A program made the position numbers and the translations under genes. The notes under the pieces are model-generated. The model was not told where the DNA came from. It did not search any database and was given only the letters and a program-made list of their open reading frames with translations. A stretch of 64,000 bases of DNA from Phaeobacter sp. B1627. GTDB taxonomy: Bacteria; Pseudomonadota; Alphaproteobacteria; Rhodobacterales; Rhodobacteraceae. Where the stretch lies: assembly GCF_006265095.1 (NCBI RefSeq), contig NZ_VCNK01000021.1, positions 119,583 through 183,582 on the forward strand, written 5' to 3'. Positions 27,895 to 36,662 of this stretch are shown one piece after another (position 1 is the stretch's first letter; every line of letters starts with the position of its first letter).

Positions 27895-30446
27895 GCCTGA
27901 GCGACGTTCTGAATGCCATCGTCATGGTCGGTCACTCGCTGATCGGCCCCGAGAATCCGCGCATGCTGGAACAGCTTCTTGCGACGCGATCCGAAACCCC
28001 GCCCACGGTCCAGGCGCAGATCATCAACGGCGCGCCGCTGCGCTACAACTGGGAGCACGCCGACAAGGCCCAGGGCATCAATGCCCGCACGCGGCTGGCA
28101 CGGGGGCCGGTTGATGTGTTGGTCGTCACCGAAGCCGTGCCGCTGACCAACCATCTGCGCTGGAGCAACACCGAAGACGCCGTCGCGGATTTCTACCAGT
28201 TGGCGGCCGAAACGAACCCGAACGTCACAGTCTACGTGCAGGAAGGATGGCACAGCCTTCTCAGCGGCGGCGACGCGGACATTCCCTTTGATGAAGGCGG
28301 TCACGTGCCCTGGCGCAAGCGGCTGGATGACGACCTGCCGCGCTGGCAGGGCATTGTCGATCAGGCACAGGCGATCACCGGCGGCGATATTCGTCTCCTG
28401 CCGGTCGGTCAGGCTCTGGGCCGGTTGGCGGATGCCATTGACGCCGGGACCGTACCCGGCCTCCACAGTATCAACGATCTGTTTTCGGACGATATTCATC
28501 CCAACGACATTGGGTTTTACTATATCAGCCTGGTGCAATTCGGGATGTTGAGCGGCAGCTCTCCTGTTGGGCTGCCACGCGTGCTGAAAACCGAATGGGG
28601 GCAATCCTATGCGACACCCTCACGGGAACTGGCAGGCAGGCTACAGGAGATCGCCGCCGACGCCGCCAATGGCTCTGTGATCCGGACTGCTCTGCCGAAG
28701 GATCCGGTCGGCCTGCCCATGGACCCGCCCCCGCCCCTGTTCAACTCCACGCTCAATGCCACAGATGCACAGTCGCTGGCGCATGAAGGCCATGCTGGTC
28801 TGGAGGTGACAAAACAGCCGATCCTGATGAACCTTGCGGCGGTTCGGGACTGGAGCCCACAAGCCCCGTTTCTGGATCAGTTCAAAACGGCCCGTGGATG
28901 GATCGGGCATTTGCCCGGTCAGTGGGGCGGCGTCACCGAGGACGATCTGCGCACTGCGGGCTACCTGGACCAGAACGGATGGCCCTTCAGCATCCCGCCC
29001 GAGCTCGGATCTATCGGCACCGTATTGCTGACGGATCTGCCGGAAACAGCCACCAGCCTCTCGGGCCGCTATGTGCTGAGGTTTGACGGTGACGGCATCG
29101 TCGAAGTCGGCGGTCGCGCTCGCAATGTACGCTACGGGAAAGGCGAGGTGACCTTTGATTTCACTCCCGGTGAAGGCGCCGTGGATATTCGTATCCAGCG
29201 CAGCGACCCGGAGAGTGTCGGGAATTACGTCCGCAACATATCTGTCTTCCGTGAGGCTGACCTGCAGGCGGTTGAACAGGGTGCAATCTTCAACCCGACC
29301 TGGCTGGACCGTATCGAGGGCTTTGCGGCGCTGCGGTTCATGGATTGGATGGCCACCAATAATTCGACACAAGTCGGGTGGGAAGACCGGCCGCAGCGCG
29401 ACGATTACGTTTGGACCCGCAACGGCGTACCGGCAGAAATTCTCGTGGCTCTGGCCAATCGCATCGGGGCTGATCCCTGGTTCACCCTGCCTCATATGGC
29501 GGACGACACCTATGCCCGGAATTTGGCGTCGCTGGTCAGCGAAAGCCTGGACCCCGATCTCACGGCCTATGTGGAATATTCCAACGAGGTTTGGAACTGG
29601 CAGTTTCAACAGGCGCATTGGTCCGATGAACAGGCCCGGGCCGATTGGGGCAGTGACGGGCTATGGCTTCAGTATTATGCCGGGCGCGCCACTGAAATTG
29701 CCGGGATCTGGACAGACGTGTTCTCGGCGGGCAATCCCGATGCGGACCTGTCCGGCCGGCTTGTCCGGGTTCTGTCGACCCAGACAGGGTGGCTGGGCCT
29801 GGAGGAGCAGGTCCTGACCGCGCCGCTGTGGACTGCCGAAGATGCGACCCGTCAGCCACCATTCCGCAGTTTCGACGCCTATGCCGTGACCGGCTATTTC
29901 GGGGCCTCCCTCGGCATGGAGGAACGGGCACCCATAGTGCGCGCCTGGATCGCTGACAGTCTGGACCGCGCGCGCCAAAGCGCCGCCGACAAAGGCCTGA
30001 GGGGCGCCGCGGCGCAAAGCTACATTGACCAGAATCGCTATGATGTGGCCGTCGCACAGGCCGCAGCCGAGCTGCGCGACGGGTTGAATGGCGGCGATGC
30101 CGAGGGAACCCTCGATGATCTGCTCAACCGCGTTTTGCCCTATCATGCCGAAATCGCGCGCCGCCACGGTCTGGATCTGATCATGTACGAAGGCGGGACG
30201 CATGTTGTGGGCCACGGTCCTCTCATCGAAGACGAGGCTTTGACGGCGTTTTTCACGCATCTGAACTACACGCCCGAAATGGCGAAACTGTATCAACAGC
30301 TGCTGAATGCCTGGCCGCAATTGGGGGGGCAACTCTTCGGAGCCTACTCCGACGTTGCAACGCCGGGGCGCTGGGGCAGCTGGGGGCATCTCCGGTTTCT
30401 GTCCGACAGCTCACCACGCTGGGACGTGCTGAAGGCGGCCCGATGA
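27891..30446 (+). CDS. Large protein: SGNH-hydrolase-like N-terminal domain fused to a glycoside-hydrolase-like C-terminal region
   Basis: The 851-residue protein has three parts. Residues 1-215 are paralogous to the preceding gene product: Ser16 in MVGHSLIG, Asp200/His203 in SDDIHPND, then SPVGLP. Residues about 260-450 are beta-rich (YVLRFDGDGIVEVGGRARN). Residues about 450-851 contain YVEYSNEVWNWQF with Glu566 and LIMYEGGTHVVG with Glu767. This pair of glutamates, in NE and YEGG settings, recalls acid/base and nucleophile of clan GH-A glycosidases. No obvious signal peptide is seen, in contrast to the upstream paralogue. A role in trimming or turnover of the polysaccharide or of the glycosylated product is possible. 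The exact family is not recognised. Confidence 0.62.
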   Translation: MSLSDVLNAIVMVGHSLIGPENPRMLEQLLATRSETPPTVQAQIINGAPLRYNWEHADKAQGINARTRLARGPVDVLVVTEAVPLTNHLRWSNTEDAVADFYQLAAETNPNVTVYVQEGWHSLLSGGDADIPFDEGGHVPWRKRLDDDLPRWQGIVDQAQAITGGDIRLLPVGQALGRLADAIDAGTVPGLHSINDLFSDDIHPNDIGFYYISLVQFGMLSGSSPVGLPRVLKTEWGQSYATPSRELAGRLQEIAADAANGSVIRTALPKDPVGLPMDPPPPLFNSTLNATDAQSLAHEGHAGLEVTKQPILMNLAAVRDWSPQAPFLDQFKTARGWIGHLPGQWGGVTEDDLRTAGYLDQNGWPFSIPPELGSIGTVLLTDLPETATSLSGRYVLRFDGDGIVEVGGRARNVRYGKGEVTFDFTPGEGAVDIRIQRSDPESVGNYVRNISVFREADLQAVEQGAIFNPTWLDRIEGFAALRFMDWMATNNSTQVGWEDRPQRDDYVWTRNGVPAEILVALANRIGADPWFTLPHMADDTYARNLASLVSESLDPDLTAYVEYSNEVWNWQFQQAHWSDEQARADWGSDGLWLQYYAGRATEIAGIWTDVFSAGNPDADLSGRLVRVLSTQTGWLGLEEQVLTAPLWTAEDATRQPPFRSFDAYAVTGYFGASLGMEERAPIVRAWIADSLDRARQSAADKGLRGAAAQSYIDQNRYDVAVAQAAAELRDGLNGGDAEGTLDDLLNRVLPYHAEIARRHGLDLIMYEGGTHVVGHGPLIEDEALTAFFTHLNYTPEMAKLYQQLLNAWPQLGGQLFGAYSDVATPGRWGSWGHLRFLSDSSPRWDVLKAAR

Positions 30447-31279
30447 GCGCCGCCCTCTCTGTTTTGATCCCCGCTCACAATGAAGCGGACTATATCACCC
30501 GCTGCCTGCATGCGCTGTTTGCCTCTGCGCCACACATGGCCGATGTTCGGGTTGAGGTACTGGTTCTGGCCAATGGCTGTAGCGACAGCACCGCCGCCAC
30601 CGCCCGGATGGCCAAATGCCCGAAACACTGGAATCTGCGGGTGCTGGAGCGCGACCAAGGCAGCAAACCCGGCGCACTCAATCAGGGGGATGCGGCGGCC
30701 ACGGGCCGCATTCTGGTCTATCTCGATGCGGACGTCGTGGTGGAACCTGACCTGTTGCCGCAACTTTTTGCTGCACTGGATCGGGCCACGGCGTGTTACG
30801 CCACAGGGACGCCCGTCGTGGCCAGAGCCCAAAGCGCAATCACCCGGTCCTACGCCAGCGTCTGGTCCCAATTGCCCTTTGTGCGCAGCGGCGCCCCCGG
30901 TTTCGGTCTGTTCGCAATGTCACGCCCCGGACGCGAGCGCTGGGGGCCGTGGCCGGATATCATCTCGGACGATACTTTCGCACGCCTGCATTTTACGCCC
31001 GCGGAACGCCTGCGGCTTCCGGCCCGCTACCACTGGCCCATGGTCGAGGGATTTCAAAACCTCGTGCGCGTGCGCAGGCGGCAGAACCGGGGCGTCAGGG
31101 AAGTCGCCGACCTCTTTCCGGCGCTGCTCGAAAATGATGACGGCCACCGCCTGACCTTGTCACGGGTGCTGGCGCTGGCCCTCCGCTTCCCTGCAGGGAT
31201 GCTGGTATATCTGGCGGTTGCCTTGGCTGTGAAAACGCCCCTCTTCCGCACGCGCGAGAATTGGGCAAGAGGCCGCTGA
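30443..31279 (+). CDS. Family 2 glycosyltransferase
   Basis: This 278-residue GT2 enzyme has the N-terminal ALSVLIPAHNEADYITRCL, the VLANGCSDSTAATA segment, a DXD motif in YLDADVVVEPD and an acceptor-side motif IISDDTFARL. A C-terminal hydrophobic stretch (VLALALRFPAGMLVYLAVAL) suggests membrane association. It begins with an ATGA overlap on the previous gene and is the last gene of the operon that starts with the PKS. Its stop lies ten bases from the stop of the convergent GT4 gene. The donor and acceptor are not predictable. Because of translational coupling it probably acts with the PKS/NRPS product or its glycan. Confidence 0.85.
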   Translation: MSAALSVLIPAHNEADYITRCLHALFASAPHMADVRVEVLVLANGCSDSTAATARMAKCPKHWNLRVLERDQGSKPGALNQGDAAATGRILVYLDADVVVEPDLLPQLFAALDRATACYATGTPVVARAQSAITRSYASVWSQLPFVRSGAPGFGLFAMSRPGRERWGPWPDIISDDTFARLHFTPAERLRLPARYHWPMVEGFQNLVRVRRRQNRGVREVADLFPALLENDDGHRLTLSRVLALALRFPAGMLVYLAVALAVKTPLFRTRENWARGR

Positions 31280-31288
31280 CCTGCGGCC

Positions 31289-32503
31289 TCATCCGGCGCG
31301 GCCCTTGATCGCCGTGGCGAAGTGGCCTGCCAGTTTTTCCGCCTCGATATCTACGTCATGGCCGAGCAAAACCCGCCTGCGCGCAGCGGCTCCCATCTCC
31401 TGCAGACGTGATCGTGGCTCCTTGGACATTCGCACCAAAGCGTCGGCAAGTGACTGGACGTCGCCTGCAGGCACCAACCAACCGGTCTCCTCCGGCACCA
31501 CCAGCTCCGGCGTGCCCGCCACATATGTCGCCAGGACAGGACGCCCCGCCGCCATCGCCTCCATGATCACCATGGGCAGACCTTCGGCAAAAGAGGGCAT
31601 GACCAACGCATGCGCCCTGGCCAAGACGTCGAGAACACCGGCCTCCGGCAACCAGCCGGTAAACGTGACATTGCGCGCCAAATCATGCGCGGCAACAGCA
31701 GCCTCCAGATCGGCGCGCATCGCTCCATCTCCGACTAGGGTCAGATGCAGATCGGGGGCAGTCCTGACTGCCTCTGCAAGGGCAAGAAGCAGAACCATCT
31801 GGCCCTTTTGTTCCACAAAACGACCGATTGCCACCACCTCCAGCGCCCCCTCCGGCAAGGCGTGTGGAGCGGGAAACCGGTTGGGTTCAATCGCACAATG
31901 CACCACCTTGATCCGCGACCAGGCCCCGAAGGAGGCCCAGCGGCTCAACTGACTGCGACCGAAACTTGAGACCGCGACGGCGAAACAAGACCGATCCACT
32001 TTCAGCCCCAGAGACAGGCTCTTTGGCGCGTCAAACTCCTCCGGGCCGTGGGTGGTGAAACTATAGCCCGGCCCGCCAAGCGCTTCGGTCAGCATTGCCA
32101 CGGCGGTCGCGTTGGTGCCGAAATGCGCATGCAAATGGGAACACCCTTCCTGCCTGACGACGCGCAGGACATAGGCTGCTTCAGCCAGGTAGATCACCGG
32201 ACGAAGCCAGCTCCCACCCACGCGGGCCAAATGCACCGCCAGCCTGAAAGCGCCCCATGTGCGGCCCGGCGCGCGCACTGCTGTTGCCAAAAAGGACCAC
32301 AGCAGACGCGCCGCTCCCGCTCGCAGCACATAGTGACAGTGCGACGCTTCGGCCAGGTCACCGGGGTCGCGCAACACCTGATCCGGAGCCCGCATCGGCA
32401 GGCGCACAACCTCAATCCCACGCCGTTCCAGAGCCTGGATTTCCCGCCGGATGAAACTCTGCGACGGTTGCGGATAGGTATTCAGCACATAAGCGATTTT
32501 CAC
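31289..32503 (-). CDS. Family 4 glycosyltransferase
   Basis: The 404-residue GT-B fold enzyme starts VKIAYVLNTYPQPSQSFIRR, the standard N-terminal strand of GT4 enzymes. It continues with HLHAHFGTNAT and VVAIGRFVEQKG, and the C-terminal donor-binding motif VMPSFAEGLPMVIMEAMAAG (EX7E type) followed by GTPELV. The start is a GTG at 32501-32503. The frame is open for 61 further codons upstream, but that extension has no family similarity. No strong ribosome site is visible. It is divergent from the Wzx flippase gene and probably adds a sugar to the repeat unit in the cytoplasm. Confidence 0.9.
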   Translation of the reverse strand: MKIAYVLNTYPQPSQSFIRREIQALERRGIEVVRLPMRAPDQVLRDPGDLAEASHCHYVLRAGAARLLWSFLATAVRAPGRTWGAFRLAVHLARVGGSWLRPVIYLAEAAYVLRVVRQEGCSHLHAHFGTNATAVAMLTEALGGPGYSFTTHGPEEFDAPKSLSLGLKVDRSCFAVAVSSFGRSQLSRWASFGAWSRIKVVHCAIEPNRFPAPHALPEGALEVVAIGRFVEQKGQMVLLLALAEAVRTAPDLHLTLVGDGAMRADLEAAVAAHDLARNVTFTGWLPEAGVLDVLARAHALVMPSFAEGLPMVIMEAMAAGRPVLATYVAGTPELVVPEETGWLVPAGDVQSLADALVRMSKEPRSRLQEMGAAARRRVLLGHDVDIEAEKLAGHFATAIKGRAG

Positions 32504-32701
32504 GGGCGGGGATCCGGTAACTGCAGCTCCCGCGCACCGTAGCTCCGGATCAGACGTTTGCCCAGCACTTGCATCGCCACCAGGACAGCCGTGAAAAAAA
32601 TGCGTTCGATGAGCACTATAGCTACTGATCGCCGCTGCGCAGCAATTGACCTCCGTCCCGCCTGGTCCTAGCGTTCGGCTGACCACAAACCTTACCTCGG
32701 G

Positions 32702-34060
32702 ATGTCAATGAAACCTGCCCTGAACGGCCAGAGCCTGATGGCGCGTGTCATAAGATCGACGTCCTGGATCATACTTGGCTTCGGAGCGGCTCAGGTGCTG
32801 AGGCTTGCCTCAAATCTGGTGCTGACGCGCATTCTCTTTCCCGAGGCCTTCGGTTTGATGGCGCTGGTCGCCGTCATCACAATCGGGCTGTCCCTGTTTT
32901 CAGATATGGGCATTTCCAACGCGATTGCACAAAGCGCACGCGGAGATGACCCGGATTTTCTCGATACAGCCTGGACTGTCCAGATCCTGCGCGGTGGTCT
33001 GCTCTGGGCCCTGACCGGGGCCCTGGCGCTTCCGGCCGCCTTGTTTTACGGGGCCCCGGAACTTGCCTATTGCCTGCCGGTCGCGGGCATTGGCCTGGCG
33101 CTGCAGGGTCTGACCCCCACCAAGGTGGAAACGGCCTACCGTCACCTGTTGGTCGGACGCGTGACCGCAGTCAATCTCATCGCGCAGGGTTTCGGCATAA
33201 TTGTCATGGTCGCCCTTGCGATCTGGACACAGTCCGTAATCGCACTCGCCGCCGGAAGCGCCCTGCAGGAGGGCGTCAAACTCATACTCTCCCACAAGAT
33301 GCTGCCCGGCCGCAGCAATCGGTTTCGTTGGGAACCCGCAGCGACCCGCGAACTGATCAGCATGGGCAAATGGATATTTCTGTCAACGGCCTGTTTTTTC
33401 CTGACCACTCAGGGGGATCGCGCAATTCTCGGGAAATACCTCACGCTCGAAGCCATGGGCGTATACAATATCGCCTTTTTTCTGGCGAGCTTTCCCATTC
33501 AACTCGGACAGGCCCTGAACCAGAGGCTGATGATCCCGGTCTACAGGGACAAACCCGCACATCGCGAACCGGGAAACCGCAAACGGCAGAGACAGCTTCG
33601 GTATGCGCTGACTCTTGGCATTTTGTCGATGTCGTGGCTGATGGCCTGGGTCGGTCCGTGGCTGGTGAATATGATGTATGATCACCGCTATAACCACGCA
33701 GGCCCCATTATCGTATTGCTTGCGTCCAGCCTTGCCCCATCCATCATCGTCTTGACATACGACAGGGCATCGCTTGCTGCCGGTGACACGAAGGGGTTCT
33801 TTTTCTACACCGCGACGCGGGCGACAATCCAGACGGCGCTGTTCTTGTGGGGGATGTCGCAGTTCGGCCTTGTCGGTGGCATCGCCGCGATGGGAGGCGC
33901 CGTCATCCTGTCCTACCCGACATTGATGCGGCAAACCCGTCCGCATCTTGCGCAGGACCCACTTCACGATTTTCTCTTCTGTGGTGCCAGCCTGCTGATG
34001 TGCGGTGGGGCGATCCTTTACCACAAAGACGCGATCCTGACCGCCCTCGCCCAGTTTTGA
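32702..34060 (+). CDS. Wzx-type lipopolysaccharide/exopolysaccharide flippase
   Basis: The 452-residue integral membrane protein has about twelve predicted membrane segments and belongs to the MOP superfamily (oligosaccharide flippase). The N-terminal STSWIILGFGAAQVLRLASN, then LTRILFPEAFGLMALV and FSDMGISNAIAQ, is typical of Wzx/RfbX proteins. GKWIFLSTACFFLTTQGDRA is the conserved central segment. It would flip undecaprenyl-linked repeat units across the inner membrane for a Wzy-type polymerase. It is divergent from the GT4 gene and convergent with the chain-length gene at 34091, only 30 bases apart. Confidence 0.9.
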   Translation: MSMKPALNGQSLMARVIRSTSWIILGFGAAQVLRLASNLVLTRILFPEAFGLMALVAVITIGLSLFSDMGISNAIAQSARGDDPDFLDTAWTVQILRGGLLWALTGALALPAALFYGAPELAYCLPVAGIGLALQGLTPTKVETAYRHLLVGRVTAVNLIAQGFGIIVMVALAIWTQSVIALAAGSALQEGVKLILSHKMLPGRSNRFRWEPAATRELISMGKWIFLSTACFFLTTQGDRAILGKYLTLEAMGVYNIAFFLASFPIQLGQALNQRLMIPVYRDKPAHREPGNRKRQRQLRYALTLGILSMSWLMAWVGPWLVNMMYDHRYNHAGPIIVLLASSLAPSIIVLTYDRASLAAGDTKGFFFYTATRATIQTALFLWGMSQFGLVGGIAAMGGAVILSYPTLMRQTRPHLAQDPLHDFLFCGASLLMCGGAILYHKDAILTALAQF

Positions 34061-34090
34061 AAACGGGACGACAGGTTGCACCTGTCCGTC

Positions 34091-35365
34091 TCAGCTTTTT
34101 GCCGGGGCTTTTGTTGCCCGAGCCTGCCGCGCAAAGAACCGGCGCCTGCCTGCCGGGGGACGGGTGTCCAGAACGGGAATAGCCACAACCGGGGTCAAGC
34201 CGGTCTCCCGCTTCATCTGTGCAGAAGAGCGAAGGGCCGGGGTCTTCAGGTCCAGCAGAAACGCCGCCACGATCCCCAAAGCGATGCTGAGCAGCGCGCC
34301 CTTCATCACCGTTGATTTTCGTCCGCTGCCGACTGCGAAATCCGGCAGGGGCGCCGGCTCCAACACAGTCAGGCGTTCACCTTGACGGGCGGTTTCCAGG
34401 CGAAACCCCACCTCTGCATCCGCGCGCCGTTCCGTGATCAACTGCAGCTCGGATTGCATCTGTTCCATCTTGAGATCATAGCTGGTCAACCGGCGATCAA
34501 CCTCCGGCGTCAATTCCAACGAGGCCTCCAGCGCGCTGCGACGGTCCTCCAGAAGCTGCCGTTGCGCCAACAGGGTCTCGCGCCGGACCTCATACTCCTG
34601 CTGCACGCGCAGCGCATAGGCTTCACGCTGGGTGGCGGCGGCATCGTCCGCCAGCGTGCGCAACTCAATTTCTTCGCCCGACAGAGCCAGCAGGCTTTCG
34701 TTGATGGCCGTGATTTCCGCCCCCCTCATCTCAACCGCGCCGGGCAATGTAACCGCGTTTTCATGCCGAAAGTCTGCAATCTCTTTCGCCAGCTCCGAAA
34801 TATCCCTGGTCAGTGCGGCTTCTTTTTCGGTGAAAAATACCAGTGTCTCACGCGCCTGCTCTATGCGGGTTGCAACACTCAGCTCGATCGTTCTGCGCGA
34901 AAATTCGCGGGCAACCGCCTGCGCCTCTTCGGCAGATGGCATCCGGGCCGTGATGGTCAGGACGGAAATGGATCCGTCATCCGCATAGCCCTCGCGCGCG
35001 GCAGCCGTGCCGGTGATCGAAACGGAATTGCGCATGATCGGCACGATTTCAGAGTCCCGCAGCCCGGGCTGATCCCGAAAAAGCCCGAGCTCTTCAACAA
35101 CCTCCAGGATGGTGCCACGCGCCATCATGCGCTGCTGGATCAGTTGCATGCGGCGGGCCGAGGATCCGTCCACGGTGGATTTAGCCAATTCCCCGGTGAT
35201 CTTTGGCCGGGTGATCTGGATCACTTCAGAACTCGAATAGATCCGGGGCTGGTAAAACGCATACCAAAGCGACAGCAGACTGCCGAGCACTGCAACAATG
35301 AGGATGCACCTGATACGGCGACGTATCATGTCAACAAAGTCTGCAAACGAATAAATCGACCCCAT
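34091..35365 (-). CDS. Polysaccharide co-polymerase / chain-length determinant (Wzz/Wzc N-terminal type)
   Basis: The 424-residue protein has one membrane segment near the N-terminus (CILIVAVLGSLLSLWYAF) and one near residue 365 (VMKGALLSIALGIVAAFLL). Between them lies a long periplasmic region rich in heptad-type coiled coil (residues about 140-320), which is the architecture of Wzz-type co-polymerases. It sets polymer length and couples to export. The start ATG at 35365 follows a GGAAG ribosome site. A TTG seven codons upstream is less likely. The ATPase domain that is fused in Wzc is encoded separately by the gene at 35396, whose stop lies 30 bases upstream of this start. Confidence 0.82.
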   Translation of the reverse strand: MGSIYSFADFVDMIRRRIRCILIVAVLGSLLSLWYAFYQPRIYSSSEVIQITRPKITGELAKSTVDGSSARRMQLIQQRMMARGTILEVVEELGLFRDQPGLRDSEIVPIMRNSVSITGTAAAREGYADDGSISVLTITARMPSAEEAQAVAREFSRRTIELSVATRIEQARETLVFFTEKEAALTRDISELAKEIADFRHENAVTLPGAVEMRGAEITAINESLLALSGEEIELRTLADDAAATQREAYALRVQQEYEVRRETLLAQRQLLEDRRSALEASLELTPEVDRRLTSYDLKMEQMQSELQLITERRADAEVGFRLETARQGERLTVLEPAPLPDFAVGSGRKSTVMKGALLSIALGIVAAFLLDLKTPALRSSAQMKRETGLTPVVAIPVLDTRPPAGRRRFFARQARATKAPAKS

Positions 35366-35395
35366 CAGGCGGCTTCCATTCCTCAAAAGATGCGC

Positions 35396-36508
35396 TCAGC
35401 TGCCGACTGCAGCAAACCCGTCGCCTGGGCGTGACCGGTTCAGAACCACCCCAAGAAGCTGCGTCTGTCCCGCAAGCAGGTTTTCACAGGCGTTCAGATG
35501 GCTGGCCGTGGTCTTGCTGCCATCCGACACCAATAATACACCGTCAACTTGCGGCAGGAAGGCTGACACATCGTCATGTTCCAGTACCGCAGGGAGATCA
35601 AACAAAGCAACATCCGCCCGCGTCCGCTGCATCATGTCATCCAATGTCGCAGAGCTGCGCATCTCATGCAAAATCTCAGAGGCATTCGCGCAGATCGAAC
35701 TGCTCAGGCCCAGCGCAAGACTGTCCGAGGCCGCAAGCAGGTGGTCTTCGAGACGTATATCGCCGCGCAGAAAACCCTGCATATCCCCCGTGTACAGAGC
35801 TGTCCTCTCCAGCCCCATAGCCCGGGCAATGCCGGGATTGCGCAGATTGAGATCCATCAGAAGGGTCCGGCTTCCGGCGACCCGGGACAGGCTCAGCGCG
35901 AGATTAGCGGCGGTGAAACTGGCACCGCATCCTGATGTCGGTGCACAGATCCCCACGCGTTTCCAGCCGCGCTCCCGCAGGGTATGAAGCAAACGCGTGC
36001 GCAGCAGGTCAAAGGCGCGTGCCGTGGGCGAGGTGCGGAACAGATCGACCAACGGCAGCCGCTTGCGACTCTGCGCAAGACCGGTCACTTCGACACGGCG
36101 CATCATATCCCAAGGATCCTGCAGGCGAACCGGAAGCCCGGACGCAGGTTCGGCCGGCCACGAGAGTAGTGTTGGGTCCCTGTCCTGACCCGGGTCGGAT
36201 GAGGGAGGCATCACGGTCGGCTTTGGTCGTGAAGATACATCGGTCTGGTCCGCCCGCGGCTGGTTTTGCTCTGTCGCGGCACGCGGAGACTGCGCGACAA
36301 GATGGTTCTCAGGGACAGAGCGCGCCGGTGCGGCCTCTGGGGCGAGTGGGGCCGGTGCGGCATGTGGCGCCTGCGGGGAGGCTTCTCCCCCGCCAATGCT
36401 TTTTCCGGCAACGCTTTGCTCAGAGACGCTTTGACCCGCGACGCTTTGATCAGGCGTCCCCCCCTTCACGCGCCGCCGCCGGAATTTCTTGAACCCCTGA
36501 TCCGTCAT
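35396..36508 (-). CDS. BY-kinase/CpsD-like polysaccharide ATPase with a degenerate Walker A motif
   Basis: The 370-residue protein has a disordered, Pro/Gln/Ala-rich N-terminus (about residues 1-130, with pentapeptide repeats) followed by a CpsD/CapB-type P-loop domain. The segment FRTSPTARAFDLLRTRLLHT is the usual linker, and GICAPTSGCGASFTAANLAL is the Walker A region, where the lysine is replaced by Ala196. LLMDLNLRNPGIA is the A' Walker motif and is intact. DVALFDLPAVL is the Walker B strand. There is no C-terminal tyrosine cluster. In the family this protein phosphorylates itself and controls the co-polymerase. The missing lysine makes catalysis doubtful, so it may be a regulatory or structural partner. 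The start ATG at 36508 follows ACGGAACGA. Confidence 0.8.
   Translation of the reverse strand: MTDQGFKKFRRRRVKGGTPDQSVAGQSVSEQSVAGKSIGGGEASPQAPHAAPAPLAPEAAPARSVPENHLVAQSPRAATEQNQPRADQTDVSSRPKPTVMPPSSDPGQDRDPTLLSWPAEPASGLPVRLQDPWDMMRRVEVTGLAQSRKRLPLVDLFRTSPTARAFDLLRTRLLHTLRERGWKRVGICAPTSGCGASFTAANLALSLSRVAGSRTLLMDLNLRNPGIARAMGLERTALYTGDMQGFLRGDIRLEDHLLAASDSLALGLSSSICANASEILHEMRSSATLDDMMQRTRADVALFDLPAVLEHDDVSAFLPQVDGVLLVSDGSKTTASHLNACENLLAGQTQLLGVVLNRSRPGDGFAAVGS
36392..36451 (-). repeat. Four 15-bp repeats encoding pentapeptides in the CpsD-like N-terminus
   Basis: Read on the minus strand the units encode DQSVA, GQSVS, EQSVA and GKSIG, an exact 5-codon period. They lie in the low-complexity N-terminal region of the kinase-like protein. 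The number of units could vary between strains. Confidence 0.75.
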
Positions 36509-36662
36509 TCGTTCCGTACTACCATGGCCTGAACATAGTGTGGAGGCGATGCGTTGACTATCGTATTCAATGTAATCTCTCACGCCAAACCTCCGGTTTT
36601 TCGCCCGCAAACACTCTGCATCCCGGTCCGGGGCGCAGCGGGTGGGAACATTGCCGACATGG

